The notes beneath the pieces are model-generated. The model was not told the origin of the DNA and did no database searches. It saw only the letters and a program-made list of their open reading frames with translations. 34,978 nt of DNA from Paracoccaceae bacterium (GTDB lineage Bacteria > Pseudomonadota > Alphaproteobacteria > Rhodobacterales > Rhodobacteraceae): assembly GCA_002708925.1 (NCBI GenBank), contig PAPN01000031.1, positions 1-34,978 on the forward strand, written 5' to 3'. The position numbers and the translations under genes are program-made. This document shows positions 24,198-32,747 of the stretch, piece after piece (position 1 is the first letter of the stretch; each line of letters begins with the position of its first letter).

Positions 24198-24683
24198 ATG
24201 CGGGTGGCGACACGAACCAATCTGGCAGCGCGCGTCCTGATGTTCAGCGCCGTACATACCCAGCGGCTTGTCACCACGGCGGAAATTGCGCATGCGTGCA
24301 ATTGTTCGTCCCACCATCTGGCGCATGTGGTGCAGCGGCTGCAATCGAACGGATACATCAGCACAGTGCGTGGGCGCTCGGGCGGGCTGTGTCTGGCCCG
24401 GCCCAAGGATCAGATCTCGGTTGGGGCCATTTTCCGCCTGTTCGAAGGGGACATCCCGATTGCCGAGTGCTTTGACGACAAATCGAATGCCTGCCCGCTG
24501 GTGAAAGACTGCCGGCTGCGCAACTATATCCTGCGCGCCCAGGAAGCGTTTTACCACGAGCTGGACATGGTTACTCTGGACGATCTTGTGCGCGGAAACT
24601 GCGGGCTGGTCGATCTGCTGACCATGCAGCCTGCCCCGGCCGGCAGGTGCAAATCAGCCTCTTCTGGGGGCTCTGCGCGGTAA
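24198..24683 (+). CDS. Rrf2-family regulator, NsrR-like
   Basis: A 161-residue Rrf2 regulator with an N-terminal winged helix (MRVATRTNLAARVLMFSAVH, then recognition helix CNCSSHHLAHVVQRL and wing GRSGGLCLARP). Cysteines 91, 99 and 105 (ECFDDKSNACPLVKDC) match the NsrR-type iron-sulfur ligand region, so nitric oxide sensing is the leading idea. The last 15 or so residues are a loose tail. The ATG at 24198 has AAAGG upstream; the longer open frame would cover the FNR box. Divergence from cydD and palindromes at both cyd promoters imply that it regulates cytochrome bd. Call it NsrR-like rather than NsrR, since Cys spacing is C-x7-C-x5-C. Confidence 0.85.
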   Translation: MRVATRTNLAARVLMFSAVHTQRLVTTAEIAHACNCSSHHLAHVVQRLQSNGYISTVRGRSGGLCLARPKDQISVGAIFRLFEGDIPIAECFDDKSNACPLVKDCRLRNYILRAQEAFYHELDMVTLDDLVRGNCGLVDLLTMQPAPAGRCKSASSGGSAR

Positions 24684-24762
24684 TTCGGGCGGGGCTTTGT
24701 GGCGGCAAACGCGGGGGGCTGCGCAAGAAAGCGCTGCGATCATGCCCCTACCCAAAGCCCCC

Positions 24763-24802
24763 AACACAAAAGCCCGCAGATGCGCGGGCACCTGCGGGGC
24801 TT
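24763..24802 (-). terminator. Terminator of the gentisate operon
   Basis: Minus strand: AAGCCCCGCAG pairs with CTGCGGGCTT (one bulge), running into TTTTGTGTT. It lies 14 bp past the hydroxylase stop and may also act on the converging regulator transcript. Confidence 0.7.
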
Positions 24803-24815
24803 GGGATACATGGGC

Positions 24816-26027
24816 TTAGCGCGGCAGGGTCTCGGGCGAGATCGCGCCCTCCAGCCCGGTCGACCCATAGAGCCATTCCACCGTGTCATACCAATCGGTG
24901 GGCGTTTTCGCCTTCATGATGGCGTTACGCAGCTCGGCATGGGCCCCGGCGGGGTGATAGATGTGCTGACCGATCTCACGCGATTGCAACTGAATGCGGG
25001 CCGTCCGGTTCAGCCGCATCCCCTGATAGGTCTGCAAGCTGCGCTCGATATCATTGGGGTTATCGCCCATGACATGCGCCAGGGCCACGGCGTCCTCCAT
25101 TGCCATACAGGCCCCCTGAGCGAAATATTGCAGCTGCGGGTGGGCCGCATCGCCCAGCAGGGCCACGCGCCCGTCGATCCAGTTGCTGACGGGCTCGCGG
25201 TCACACAGAACCCAAAGTTTCCAGTCCTTGCCCTTTTCGATGATCTGACGGGCGACGGGATTCACGTGCTCAAAGCCGCGGGCGACCTCTTCGTTGGTGA
25301 CGGGCAGGCCCGCGACGGGTTCGGCCGCGTCATTGTGATAGGTGACCACCAGGTTGAACACTTTCCAGCCGGACAGCGGATAGTGCACGATGTGACACTT
25401 GGGGCCGGCCCACAGGGTGGCAGCATTCCAGCGCAGGTCCTCGGGCATCTGTTCGGTCGGGATCACCGAGCGATAGGTGGTATGGCCCGACACGCGCGGG
25501 GCGCCATCGCCCACCACACGTTTGCGGATGTTCGACCACAGGCCATCCGCGCCGATCAGGGCCTTGCCGGTGACGCGGTCACCATTGTGCAGGATCGCGG
25601 TGACGGAGCTGCCGTCCTGTTCATAGTCGGCCACCTCCGAGGAAGTGCGCAGATCGACCAGCTCGTGCTCCAGGCAGGCGCGCAGGAACACGCCGTGCAG
25701 ATCGCCCCGGTGCACCACGGCATAGGGGTTTTTAAAGCGCGCGCGGAAATCATCGTCCAGCGGGATGCGGGTGATCTCATCGCCGGAAATCGCGTCCATC
25801 AGGCGCAGGTTGTCGATATAGACCGCCATCGAGCGCGCCGCGTCCCCGACCCCCAGATAATCAAACGCGTGAAAGGCGTTCGGCCCCAGCTGAATGCCGG
25901 CGCCAATCTCGCCCAGTTCGGGCGCTTTTTCCAGAACCAGCGATTTGATGCCCTTCTGGGCCAGTCCGATGGCCGTGGCCAGGCCACCGATGCCACCGCC
26001 TGCAATAAGGATGCGGTCTTCACTCAT
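24816..26027 (-). CDS. FAD monooxygenase, probable 3-hydroxybenzoate 6-hydroxylase
   Basis: A 403-residue class A flavoprotein hydroxylase. FAD motifs are GGGIGG (10-15), GADG (159-162) and GDAAHP (292-297). Closest in feel to 3-hydroxybenzoate 6-hydroxylases (NagX/XlnD/MhbM), including EIGAGIQLGPNAFHAFDYLGVG and the C-terminal ending in SPETLPR. The two upstream operon genes encode gentisate dioxygenase and fumarylpyruvate hydrolase, so producing gentisate is the natural role. Salicylate 5-hydroxylation is less likely because that uses other enzyme types. The ATG at 26027 begins the family N-terminus. Last gene of the operon, followed by a terminator. Confidence 0.88.
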   Translation of the reverse strand: MSEDRILIAGGGIGGLATAIGLAQKGIKSLVLEKAPELGEIGAGIQLGPNAFHAFDYLGVGDAARSMAVYIDNLRLMDAISGDEITRIPLDDDFRARFKNPYAVVHRGDLHGVFLRACLEHELVDLRTSSEVADYEQDGSSVTAILHNGDRVTGKALIGADGLWSNIRKRVVGDGAPRVSGHTTYRSVIPTEQMPEDLRWNAATLWAGPKCHIVHYPLSGWKVFNLVVTYHNDAAEPVAGLPVTNEEVARGFEHVNPVARQIIEKGKDWKLWVLCDREPVSNWIDGRVALLGDAAHPQLQYFAQGACMAMEDAVALAHVMGDNPNDIERSLQTYQGMRLNRTARIQLQSREIGQHIYHPAGAHAELRNAIMKAKTPTDWYDTVEWLYGSTGLEGAISPETLPR

Positions 26028-26099
26028 GATACGTCTCCTCCGTTCGGGGGTGGCACCTGGCCACGCCCCGTCATGTGATTGCCAGAATGGAAGGCCCGA

Positions 26100-26798
26100 T
26101 TATTCGGGCGCGCCGATGGTCAGCTCGATGGGCTCCAGCCCGTCCACGCCGCCGGTGATCTTATCGCCAGCCACGACAGGGCCAACACCTGCCGGAGTGC
26201 CGGTCATGATCACGTCGCCGGGCACCAGGTGATAGTATTTCGACAGGTCGGCCACGATTTCATAGACGTTGTGGATCAGGTCGCGCAGATGCGCGTCCTG
26301 CTTGACCTCGCCGTTGACTTCCAGATGAATGCGCTGCGCGCCCAGCTCGCCCAGTTCGGCGGCTTTGGTCAGGGGGGCAAAGACGGCCGAATCCTCGACA
26401 TCCTTGCCCAGATCCCAGGGGCGCTGCTTGGCGCGGGCGGCCAGTTGCAGGTCGCGGCGCGTCATATCCAGACCGCAGCCATAGGCGTAGATCTTATCGC
26501 CCGCCTCTGCGACCGAAACGCGGAAGGCGGGTTTGCCGATCACCAGCACCAGCTCCATCTCGTAGTGATAGTTCTCGGTGCCCAGGGGATAGGGAATGGT
26601 CGAGCCGCTGGCCAGATTGGCCGAGGGCGATTTGGTGAAGTAGAACGGCGCTTCGCGGTCCACCTCGACCCCCATTTCCGCCGCATGCGCAGCATAGTTG
26701 CGGCCCACGCAGAAAATGCGGTTGATCGGGTATTGAGCGTCCTCGCCCTTGACCGGGATGGACTGAATTTCAGGGGTATCGAACAGGTAGCTGCTCAT
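26100..26798 (-). CDS. Fumarylpyruvate hydrolase (FAH family)
   Basis: A 232-residue fumarylacetoacetate-hydrolase-family enzyme, the final step of the gentisate route (fumarylpyruvate to fumarate and pyruvate). Metal ligands are Glu80 and Glu82 (HYEMELVLVIGK) and Asp111 (GCGLDMTRRD); IFCVGRNYAAHAAEMG and the C-terminal VPGDVIMTGTPAGVGPV are standard. Start overlaps the dioxygenase stop by 4 bp. Some relatives hydrolyse maleylpyruvate directly, which matters because no isomerase gene is present. Confidence 0.9.
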   Translation of the reverse strand: MSSYLFDTPEIQSIPVKGEDAQYPINRIFCVGRNYAAHAAEMGVEVDREAPFYFTKSPSANLASGSTIPYPLGTENYHYEMELVLVIGKPAFRVSVAEAGDKIYAYGCGLDMTRRDLQLAARAKQRPWDLGKDVEDSAVFAPLTKAAELGELGAQRIHLEVNGEVKQDAHLRDLIHNVYEIVADLSKYYHLVPGDVIMTGTPAGVGPVVAGDKITGGVDGLEPIELTIGAPE

Positions 26799-27832
26799 CG
26801 TGCGCGTTCCTCGTAGTAACCAAGTTTTTCCTGCAGCGGACGGTCATGCACGCGCACCAGGAAGGCCTCTTCGCTGGCTTCGTGCGTGATTTCCGCAAAG
26901 ACGGGGGCCGAGAACGTGTCCTTCGGGCCCCATTCAAACGTTTCACCGTCAATGGTGGTTTTGCCACGGCCCTTGACCACATGGAAGGCGGCCGAGGACG
27001 ATTGCAGCGGCGGGGTGGATTTGGCGCCCGCCGGGATCATCATCGCGGTAAAGCCCATGGTCGGCAGCACATCGGTGCCGGTTTCGGGGTTCACATAGTC
27101 CAGCTCGGCAATGCCATCATCCGCGTATTTCACGACCTCGCGCAGCGCGGCCTCGGTGCGGGTCCAGGGATAGCGGACCATCGGGTATTTGCGGGTGCCA
27201 GCGCCCAGTTTGCGCGACGGCACCAGCCCCGAGGACAGGTATTCCACCTGCCCCGCATCGGGACGGTTGCGCTGCGCTTGCAGCGGGCCTTCGGTGGCGT
27301 AAGAGCCTTCCAGGTAGTAGAACAGCGGCAGATCCAGCGCGTCCAGCCAGACGACGGGATCGGTGCCGTCATGGCCGTGGTCATGCCAGTCGCCGCCGGG
27401 GGTCAGGACCAGGTCGCCCTCCTCCATCGGCAGGCGCTCGCCGTCCACGACGGTAAAGCCACCTTCGCCTTCGACGATGATCCGCACCGCGGACGGGGTA
27501 TGCACATGGGCCGGCGCGGTTTCGCCCGGCAGCAGCAGCTGCATCCCCAGATAGATCGAGGCAGTGGCCTGCATCGCCCCTGCCCCGCGGCCCGGATCGG
27601 ACAGCACCAGCACGCGGCGCTCGGCCTTTTCCACCGGGGTCAGCTCGCCCGCGCGGTGCAGCAGCGGGCGCAGGTTTTCATAGTTCCAGTAGCCCGGACG
27701 AGTGGTGGGGTTCGGTTTGCCATGGGGCAGCACGTTCCGCATCATCGGCCAAAGCGGCGCAACGCCTGCCTCGGTCATCGCATCGCGATAATCCTGCGGC
27801 AATTCCTCAAGGGTTCCCAGCTGTTCAGCCAT
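26795..27832 (-). CDS. Gentisate 1,2-dioxygenase
   Basis: A 345-residue bicupin ring-cleaving dioxygenase turning gentisate into maleylpyruvate with Fe(II). The N-terminal cupin has PAHVHTPSAVRIIVEGEG (His109, His111) and GGDWHDHGHDG (His150, His152). The second cupin (about 250-335, STPPLQSSSAAFHVVKGRG) lacks the full metal set, as usual. The ATG at 27832 has GGAGG six bases upstream; the longer open frame would cross the operator region. First gene of the operon, divergent from the MarR regulator. Confidence 0.92.
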   Translation of the reverse strand: MAEQLGTLEELPQDYRDAMTEAGVAPLWPMMRNVLPHGKPNPTTRPGYWNYENLRPLLHRAGELTPVEKAERRVLVLSDPGRGAGAMQATASIYLGMQLLLPGETAPAHVHTPSAVRIIVEGEGGFTVVDGERLPMEEGDLVLTPGGDWHDHGHDGTDPVVWLDALDLPLFYYLEGSYATEGPLQAQRNRPDAGQVEYLSSGLVPSRKLGAGTRKYPMVRYPWTRTEAALREVVKYADDGIAELDYVNPETGTDVLPTMGFTAMMIPAGAKSTPPLQSSSAAFHVVKGRGKTTIDGETFEWGPKDTFSAPVFAEITHEASEEAFLVRVHDRPLQEKLGYYEERAR

Positions 27833-27880
27833 GTTAGTCCTCCCAATGGCACACGTGGTGATTCCAGAATTAATGTAAGC

Positions 27881-27897
27881 GTACTTATTATAAGTGC
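27881..27897. promoter_or_regulatory. Probable MarR operator overlapping the gentisate promoter
   Basis: ACTTAT-T-ATAAGT (27883-27895) is a perfect 6+1+6 palindrome, extended by G/C at 27881/27897. It contains TATAAT on the minus strand (27892-27887), a consensus -10 for the dioxygenase operon. It is about 50 bp upstream of that start and 73 bp from the regulator start. Confidence 0.65.
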
Positions 27898-27970
27898 ACT
27901 CGTCAAATGCTTCTTCCCATGTTAGCCTTCCGGCGTTGGCGCGCATTGGCACAAACAAGAGGAACCGACC

Positions 27971-28438
27971 TTGAACCAGCTTTACGGCATGGCGGGCCAC
28001 CTGATCCGGCGGCTGCACCAGATTTCCACCTCGGTTTTTACGCAGCGCATGAAAGAGGCCGGGATTGACCTGACCCCGGTGCAATTTGGCACGTTATCGG
28101 CCCTGCACACCAATCCCGACGTGGATCAGGCCACCCTGGCCGGGCTGATCGCGCAGGACCGGGTGACCATCGGCGCGGTGCTGGACCGGCTGCAAAACAA
28201 GGGGCTGATCGAACGCAAAGTCAGCCCGCGCGACCGCCGCGCCCGCATTCTGAGCCTGACAGCCACGGGCCGGCAGGTGCTGGAGACCACCGCTCCGATC
28301 GTGCGGGCGCTACAGGATGACATCCTCAGCGGGCTGGATTCGCAGGAAAAAGACACCCTTCTGAGCCTGATGCGCAAAGTGGCCGAGGCAGGCAACGATC
28401 TAAGCCGCGCGCCCCTTTTGCCCCCCAAACCCCGTTAG
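27971..28438 (+). CDS. MarR-family regulator of the gentisate operon
   Basis: A 155-residue MarR-type winged-helix protein: TPVQFGTLSALHTNPDVDQATLAGLIAQDRVTIGAVLDRL forms the helix-turn-helix and KGLIERKVSPRDRRARILSLT the wing with its conserved D-R-R. Such regulators usually repress aromatic degradation operons until the aromatic acid binds. It starts at TTG 27971 with AGAGG at good spacing. Divergent from the dioxygenase, with a palindromic operator between. Confidence 0.9.
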   Translation: MNQLYGMAGHLIRRLHQISTSVFTQRMKEAGIDLTPVQFGTLSALHTNPDVDQATLAGLIAQDRVTIGAVLDRLQNKGLIERKVSPRDRRARILSLTATGRQVLETTAPIVRALQDDILSGLDSQEKDTLLSLMRKVAEAGNDLSRAPLLPPKPR

Positions 28439-28537
28439 AAAACTGTTAAAAAACCTGCCGCAGCGCCGCATTCCGCTGGAAAACACCGCAGATTCACCTT
28501 ATGTAACCCCCCCATGCCATAGCTGGAGGATAGCTGG

Positions 28538-29590
28538 TTGCTCGACCTTACGACCGTTCGCGCCGATCTGGCAGAGCACTATGATCTCGCCCCGTCCGTA
28601 GAGCTGGCCGAGGCCACTCAGGACATCTACGCCCGCATGGACCGGGTGGTCACGCCTGCCGATTGGGCGATTTACGCGCCCTATGTGGTGGCCATCAACG
28701 CGCTGAAGAAAAAGCGCGGCGCGGTGATCCTGGCGCATAACTACATGACGCCGGAAATCTACCACGGCATTTCCGATTTCGTGGGCGACAGCCTGCAACT
28801 GGCCATCAAGGCCACCGAGGTCGAGGCCGATGTGATCGTCCAGTGCGGTGTGCATTTCATGGCCGAAACCTCGAAGATCCTGAACCCGTCGAAAACGGTT
28901 CTGATCCCGGATATGGAGGCCGGTTGCAGCCTGGCCGAATCCGTCACCGCCGAGGGCATCGAACAGATGCGCGCCAAATATCCCGGCGCGCCCGTCGTGA
29001 CTTATGTGAACACCACGGCGGACGTCAAAGCCGCCTCGGATATCTGCTGTACCTCGTCGAATGCGGCCCAGATCGTGGCCGCCCTGCCCGAGGACACGAT
29101 CATCATGACCCCCGATCAGTACTTGGCACAGAACATCGCCAACCTGGTGCCGGAAAAGAACATCGTCTGGTGGGAAGGCTCGTGCATCGTGCATGAACAA
29201 TACACCGCCAAGGACCTGCGCGAATTCCGCGAATGGAACCCCGACACCCGCATCATCGCGCATCCCGAATGCCCCCCCGATGTGGTGGCCGAGGCGGATT
29301 TCTCGGGCTCGACCAGCGGGATCATCAAATACGTCACCGATGAGAAGCCGCAAAAGGCGATGCTGGTGACGGAATGTTCGATGGCCTCGAATATCTCGGA
29401 TGAACTGCCCGAGGTGGATTTCGTCGGCCCCTGCAACATGTGCCCCTACATGAAGAAGATCACGCTGGAAAAAGTGCTCTATGCGCTGCACACCATGACC
29501 GGCCAGGTCGAGGTGGACGCCGAGGTCGCCGAAAAGGCCAAACTGGCCGTGACCCGGATGATTGATCTGTCGCGCGAGCTGGGCATCTAA
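28538..29590 (+). CDS. nadA: Quinolinate synthase NadA
   Basis: A 350-residue [4Fe-4S] enzyme condensing iminoaspartate with dihydroxyacetone phosphate to quinolinate. Cluster-ligand candidates are Cys103 (QCGVHFMAE), Cys171 (CCTSSNA) and Cys299 or Cys302 (GPCNMCPYMK). Other family blocks are ILAHNYMTPEIY, GDSLQLA and AHPECPPDVV. Start TTG at 28538 with GGAGG eight bases upstream. First gene of nadABC, 14 bp before nadB. Confidence 0.96.
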   Translation: MLDLTTVRADLAEHYDLAPSVELAEATQDIYARMDRVVTPADWAIYAPYVVAINALKKKRGAVILAHNYMTPEIYHGISDFVGDSLQLAIKATEVEADVIVQCGVHFMAETSKILNPSKTVLIPDMEAGCSLAESVTAEGIEQMRAKYPGAPVVTYVNTTADVKAASDICCTSSNAAQIVAALPEDTIIMTPDQYLAQNIANLVPEKNIVWWEGSCIVHEQYTAKDLREFREWNPDTRIIAHPECPPDVVAEADFSGSTSGIIKYVTDEKPQKAMLVTECSMASNISDELPEVDFVGPCNMCPYMKKITLEKVLYALHTMTGQVEVDAEVAEKAKLAVTRMIDLSRELGI

Positions 29591-29604
29591 GGACACGGAC
29601 CCTT

Positions 29605-31170
29605 ATGAACATCGTCACGACCGAGCGCGTCATTATCGTCGGCGCGGGGCTTGGGGCGCTCTATGCGGCGCTGGATCTGGCCCCGATGCCGGTTGTGATG
29701 ATCTCGCCTGAAATTCTGGGCGAAGGGGCGTCCTCGGCCTGGGCGCAGGGCGGTGTCGCGGCCGCCATGGCGCTAAAGGACAGCCCGCAATCCCATGCCA
29801 CAGACACCCAGCGCGCCGGTGCCGGCACGGTGGATCTGGCCGTGGCCGAACGCGTCACCCAAGAGGCGCGCGAACATATCCTGGACCTGACCCAGCTGGG
29901 CACGCCCTTTGATCGCGATGAAAACGGCGGCTATGTGCTGTCGCGCGAGGCCGCGCATTCCTTTGCCCGCGTGGTCCGCGTCAAGGGCGATCAGGCCGGG
30001 GCCGAGATCATGAAGGCACTGATCGCGCAGGTGCGTGAAACCGCTTCGGTGCAGGTGCTGGAGGGGGTCATGGCCTCGGGGCTGGAGGTACAGGACGGCA
30101 CCGTCACCGGCGTTGAAATCGAAAGCTCGGGCGCGGATCGCTCGCAGCCCATCTTGCTGCGCGGCCCGGCGGTTCTGCTGGCGGGGGGCGGCTCGGGCGG
30201 GCTGTTCAAGCTGACGACGAACCCGCCGCGCATCCGCGGCCAGGTGATCGGCATGGCCGCCCGCGCGGGCGCGATGATCGCCGACCCCGAATTCGTGCAA
30301 TTCCACCCCACCGCGATTGACATGGGCGAAGACCCCGCCCCCCTGGCCACCGAGGCCCTGCGCGGCGAGGGCGCGATCCTGATCAATCGCCACGGCACCC
30401 GGTTCATGCTAGAGGCCCATCCCGATGCGGAACTGGCCCCGCGTGACATCGTGGCCCGTGCGATCTTTGCCCAGACCCAGGCGGGCAACCGGCCGATGCT
30501 GGACACGCGCGATGCCCTGGGCGCGGATATTCTGGATCAGTTTCCCTCGGTCGCCGAGGCCTGCGCCCGCGCCGGGATTGACCCGGCCACGCAGCCGATC
30601 CCCGTGGCCGCCGCCGCGCATTACCACATGGGCGGGATCGACACCGACCCCGAAGGCCACAGCAGCCTGACCAATCTGTGGGTCTGCGGCGAGGCCTCCT
30701 CGACCGGGCTGCATGGCGCGAACCGGCTGGCCTCGAACGGGCTGCTGGAGGCCCTGGTCTACGCCCGTCACTGCGCCAAGGGCATCCGCGCCGCGCTGCC
30801 AGGTAAGCGCCAGGCCGATCCGGTGACGCTGCACTTCGAACCGGGCGGGCCCACGCCCCCGTCCAAGGCCATCGACACCCTGCGCCGCTGCATGACAAAT
30901 AACGTCGGCGTGGTGCGCGATGCAGACGGGCTGCGCCAGGCGCTGCGGATCATCGACCAGCTGGAACGCGACCATCCCGAATGCCCCTGCTTTATCAACA
31001 TGACGGCGACGGCGACGCTGATCACTGCCGCCGCCCTGATGCGCCAGGAATCGCGCGGGGCCCATTGCCGCCGCGATTTCCCCGATCTTCTGGATCGCGC
31101 CGAGCGCACCCGTATCACCCTGGACCAGGCGCTCCGCATCCGCGCCGCTGCTGTGGAAAGCGACACATGA
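29605..31170 (+). CDS. nadB: L-aspartate oxidase NadB
   Basis: A 521-residue flavoprotein that oxidises aspartate to iminoaspartate for NadA. FAD fold VGAGLGALYAAL at the N-terminus, SSAWAQGGVAAAM, EFVQFHPTAID, HYHMGGIDTD and the signature SSTGLHGANRLASNGLLEAL. Length is typical. The stop overlaps nadC by 4 bp. Confidence 0.96.
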   Translation: MNIVTTERVIIVGAGLGALYAALDLAPMPVVMISPEILGEGASSAWAQGGVAAAMALKDSPQSHATDTQRAGAGTVDLAVAERVTQEAREHILDLTQLGTPFDRDENGGYVLSREAAHSFARVVRVKGDQAGAEIMKALIAQVRETASVQVLEGVMASGLEVQDGTVTGVEIESSGADRSQPILLRGPAVLLAGGGSGGLFKLTTNPPRIRGQVIGMAARAGAMIADPEFVQFHPTAIDMGEDPAPLATEALRGEGAILINRHGTRFMLEAHPDAELAPRDIVARAIFAQTQAGNRPMLDTRDALGADILDQFPSVAEACARAGIDPATQPIPVAAAAHYHMGGIDTDPEGHSSLTNLWVCGEASSTGLHGANRLASNGLLEALVYARHCAKGIRAALPGKRQADPVTLHFEPGGPTPPSKAIDTLRRCMTNNVGVVRDADGLRQALRIIDQLERDHPECPCFINMTATATLITAAALMRQESRGAHCRRDFPDLLDRAERTRITLDQALRIRAAAVESDT

Positions 31171-32018
31171 CCCACTTCGCCCCCCTGCCCGATCTGATCC
31201 TGGAACCCATGGTGCGCAATGCGCTGATGGAGGATCTGGGCCAATACGGTGACGTCACCACCCGCGCTGTCATCCCCGCCGGCACCACCTATAACGCCCG
31301 CATCAACGCGCGCGAGGATGGGGTGGTGTCCGGAATGCAGGTGGCTGCGATCGCCTTTCGCCTGACCGACCCCGAGCTGGAGGTGAGAACTCTGCTGGCC
31401 GATGGCACCCCCTGCAAGAAAGGCGATACGCTGATGGAGATCCGGGGCCGTGCCGCCTCGATCCTGTCGGGCGAACGGGTAGCGCTGAACTTTGCCGGGC
31501 GGCTGACCGGGATCGCCACGCTGACCGCGGCCTTTGTCGCGGAAACCAAGGGCACCGACACCCGCATCACCTGCACCCGCAAAACCACGCCCGGCCTGCG
31601 GATCGTGGAAAAACAGGCGGTGCTGCATGGTGGCGGCTTCAACCACCGCATTTCGCTGTCCGACGCGATCCTGATCAAGGACAACCACATCGCCGCCGCC
31701 GGGGGCATTCGCCCGGTGCTGGAGGCAACCAAGGCCAATGCCTCGCATATGGTGCGGGTGGAGATTGAGGTGGACACGCTGGACCAGTTGGCCGAGGTTC
31801 TGGAAACCGGCGGCGCGGATGTGTGTCTGCTGGACAACATGGACACGCCCACGCTGAAAAAGGCCGTGGCCATGGTGAAGGGCGCGCTGGTGCTTGAGGC
31901 CTCGGGCAACATGAAGCTGGAGCGCATCGCCGAAGTGGCCGCCACCGGCGTGGATTACATTTCCTCGGGCGCGCTGACCCATTCGGTGCGCACATTGGAT
32001 CTGGGTCTGGATTTCTGA
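31167..32018 (+). CDS. nadC: Quinolinate phosphoribosyltransferase NadC
   Basis: A 283-residue carboxylating nicotinate-nucleotide pyrophosphorylase converting quinolinate and PRPP to nicotinate mononucleotide. Key blocks are MEDLGQYGDVTTRAVIP, TRKTTPGLRIVEKQAVLHGGG, AILIKDNHIAAAGG, VEIEVDTLDQL and LEASGNMKLERI. ATG at 31167 within the ATGA overlap with nadB; the frame open upstream overlaps nadB and is ignored. Completes the de novo NAD operon. Confidence 0.97.
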   Translation: MTHFAPLPDLILEPMVRNALMEDLGQYGDVTTRAVIPAGTTYNARINAREDGVVSGMQVAAIAFRLTDPELEVRTLLADGTPCKKGDTLMEIRGRAASILSGERVALNFAGRLTGIATLTAAFVAETKGTDTRITCTRKTTPGLRIVEKQAVLHGGGFNHRISLSDAILIKDNHIAAAGGIRPVLEATKANASHMVRVEIEVDTLDQLAEVLETGGADVCLLDNMDTPTLKKAVAMVKGALVLEASGNMKLERIAEVAATGVDYISSGALTHSVRTLDLGLDF

Positions 32019-32070
32019 TCCGCCCGGATAAGCGCTAACTGCACAAATATTAAGCATTCAACCGGTTTTT

Positions 32071-32110
32071 GCTGCATTGCAGCGCATCTTTGAGCGAGTC
32101 GCGCTTTTTC
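32071..32110 (+). terminator. Possible terminator of nadABC
   Basis: AGCGC (32081-32085) can pair with GCGCT (32101-32105) ahead of TTTT; the loop is long (15 nt). Just before it, GCTGCA-T-TGCAGC (32071-32083) is a perfect palindrome that could extend the structure or be an operator for nasT. Confidence 0.4.
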
Positions 32111-32114
32111 TGCG

Positions 32115-32152
32115 CCCCGGTCCCCCGTATCTGAAACTCAGAAAGACCGGGG
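32115..32152 (+). promoter_or_regulatory. Hairpin over the nasT ribosome binding region
   Basis: An 8-bp stem CCCCGGTC (32115-32122)/GACCGGGG (32145-32152) with an inner hairpin TCTGA/TCAGA (32130-32142). The 3' arm carries the GGGGA that would be the ribosome site for the GTG at 32163, so folding would hinder nasT translation. Regulation is inference. Confidence 0.45.
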
Positions 32153-32162
32153 ACCAGCCACT

Positions 32163-32747
32163 GTGCCAAATCGCCTATCCATCATCGTGGTTGAAAAAGA
32201 CCGCGACCGCGCCTTGCAGATTGTCGACAGTCTGAATGGCTCGGGGGACTATGATATTTCCGTTATCGCCGAGGAATCGGGCCTGTCGCGCCGCATCGCG
32301 CAGCGCGATCCCGATGTGGTGCTGATCGACATGACCGATCCGTCGCGCGACGCGCTGGAGGAACTGGCGCTGGCCTCGGGGCCGCTGGACCGCCCTGTCG
32401 CGATGTTCGTGGATCGCAGCGATGACGCGCTGACCAAGGCCGCGATCGAGGCCGGCGTCTCCGCCTATGTGGTGGACGGGATGCGCTCGGATCGGATCAA
32501 GCCGATTCTGGACGCCGCCATCACCCGGTTCCACATGTTCCAGCGGATGCGCACGGAACTGGAGGCCACCAAACAGGCGCTGGAGGAACGCAAAACCCTG
32601 GACCGCGCCAAGGGCATCCTGATGAAGGCGCGCGGTGTCTCTGAAGAAGAGGCCTATGCCCTGTTGCGCAAAACCGCGATGGATCAGGGCAAGAAGATGA
32701 TCGAGGTCGCCCAGTCTCTGGTCACCGCGGCGGGGCTGTTGTCATGA
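32163..32747 (+). CDS. nasT: NasT-type antiterminator (receiver plus ANTAR)
   Basis: A 194-residue RNA-binding response-regulator-like protein. Receiver domain 5-125 keeps Asp56 (VLIDMTD), but the usual conserved Lys late in the domain is replaced (SAYVVDGM). The ANTAR domain at about 137-190 has LDRAKGILMKARGVSEEEAYALLR and MIEVAQSLV. NasT binds two-hairpin leaders and prevents transcription termination of nitrate assimilation genes, and is held inactive by NasS without nitrate or nitrite. Start GTG 32163. Overlaps nasS by 4 bp. A matching leader lies at 34058-34133. Confidence 0.93.
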   Translation: MPNRLSIIVVEKDRDRALQIVDSLNGSGDYDISVIAEESGLSRRIAQRDPDVVLIDMTDPSRDALEELALASGPLDRPVAMFVDRSDDALTKAAIEAGVSAYVVDGMRSDRIKPILDAAITRFHMFQRMRTELEATKQALEERKTLDRAKGILMKARGVSEEEAYALLRKTAMDQGKKMIEVAQSLVTAAGLLS

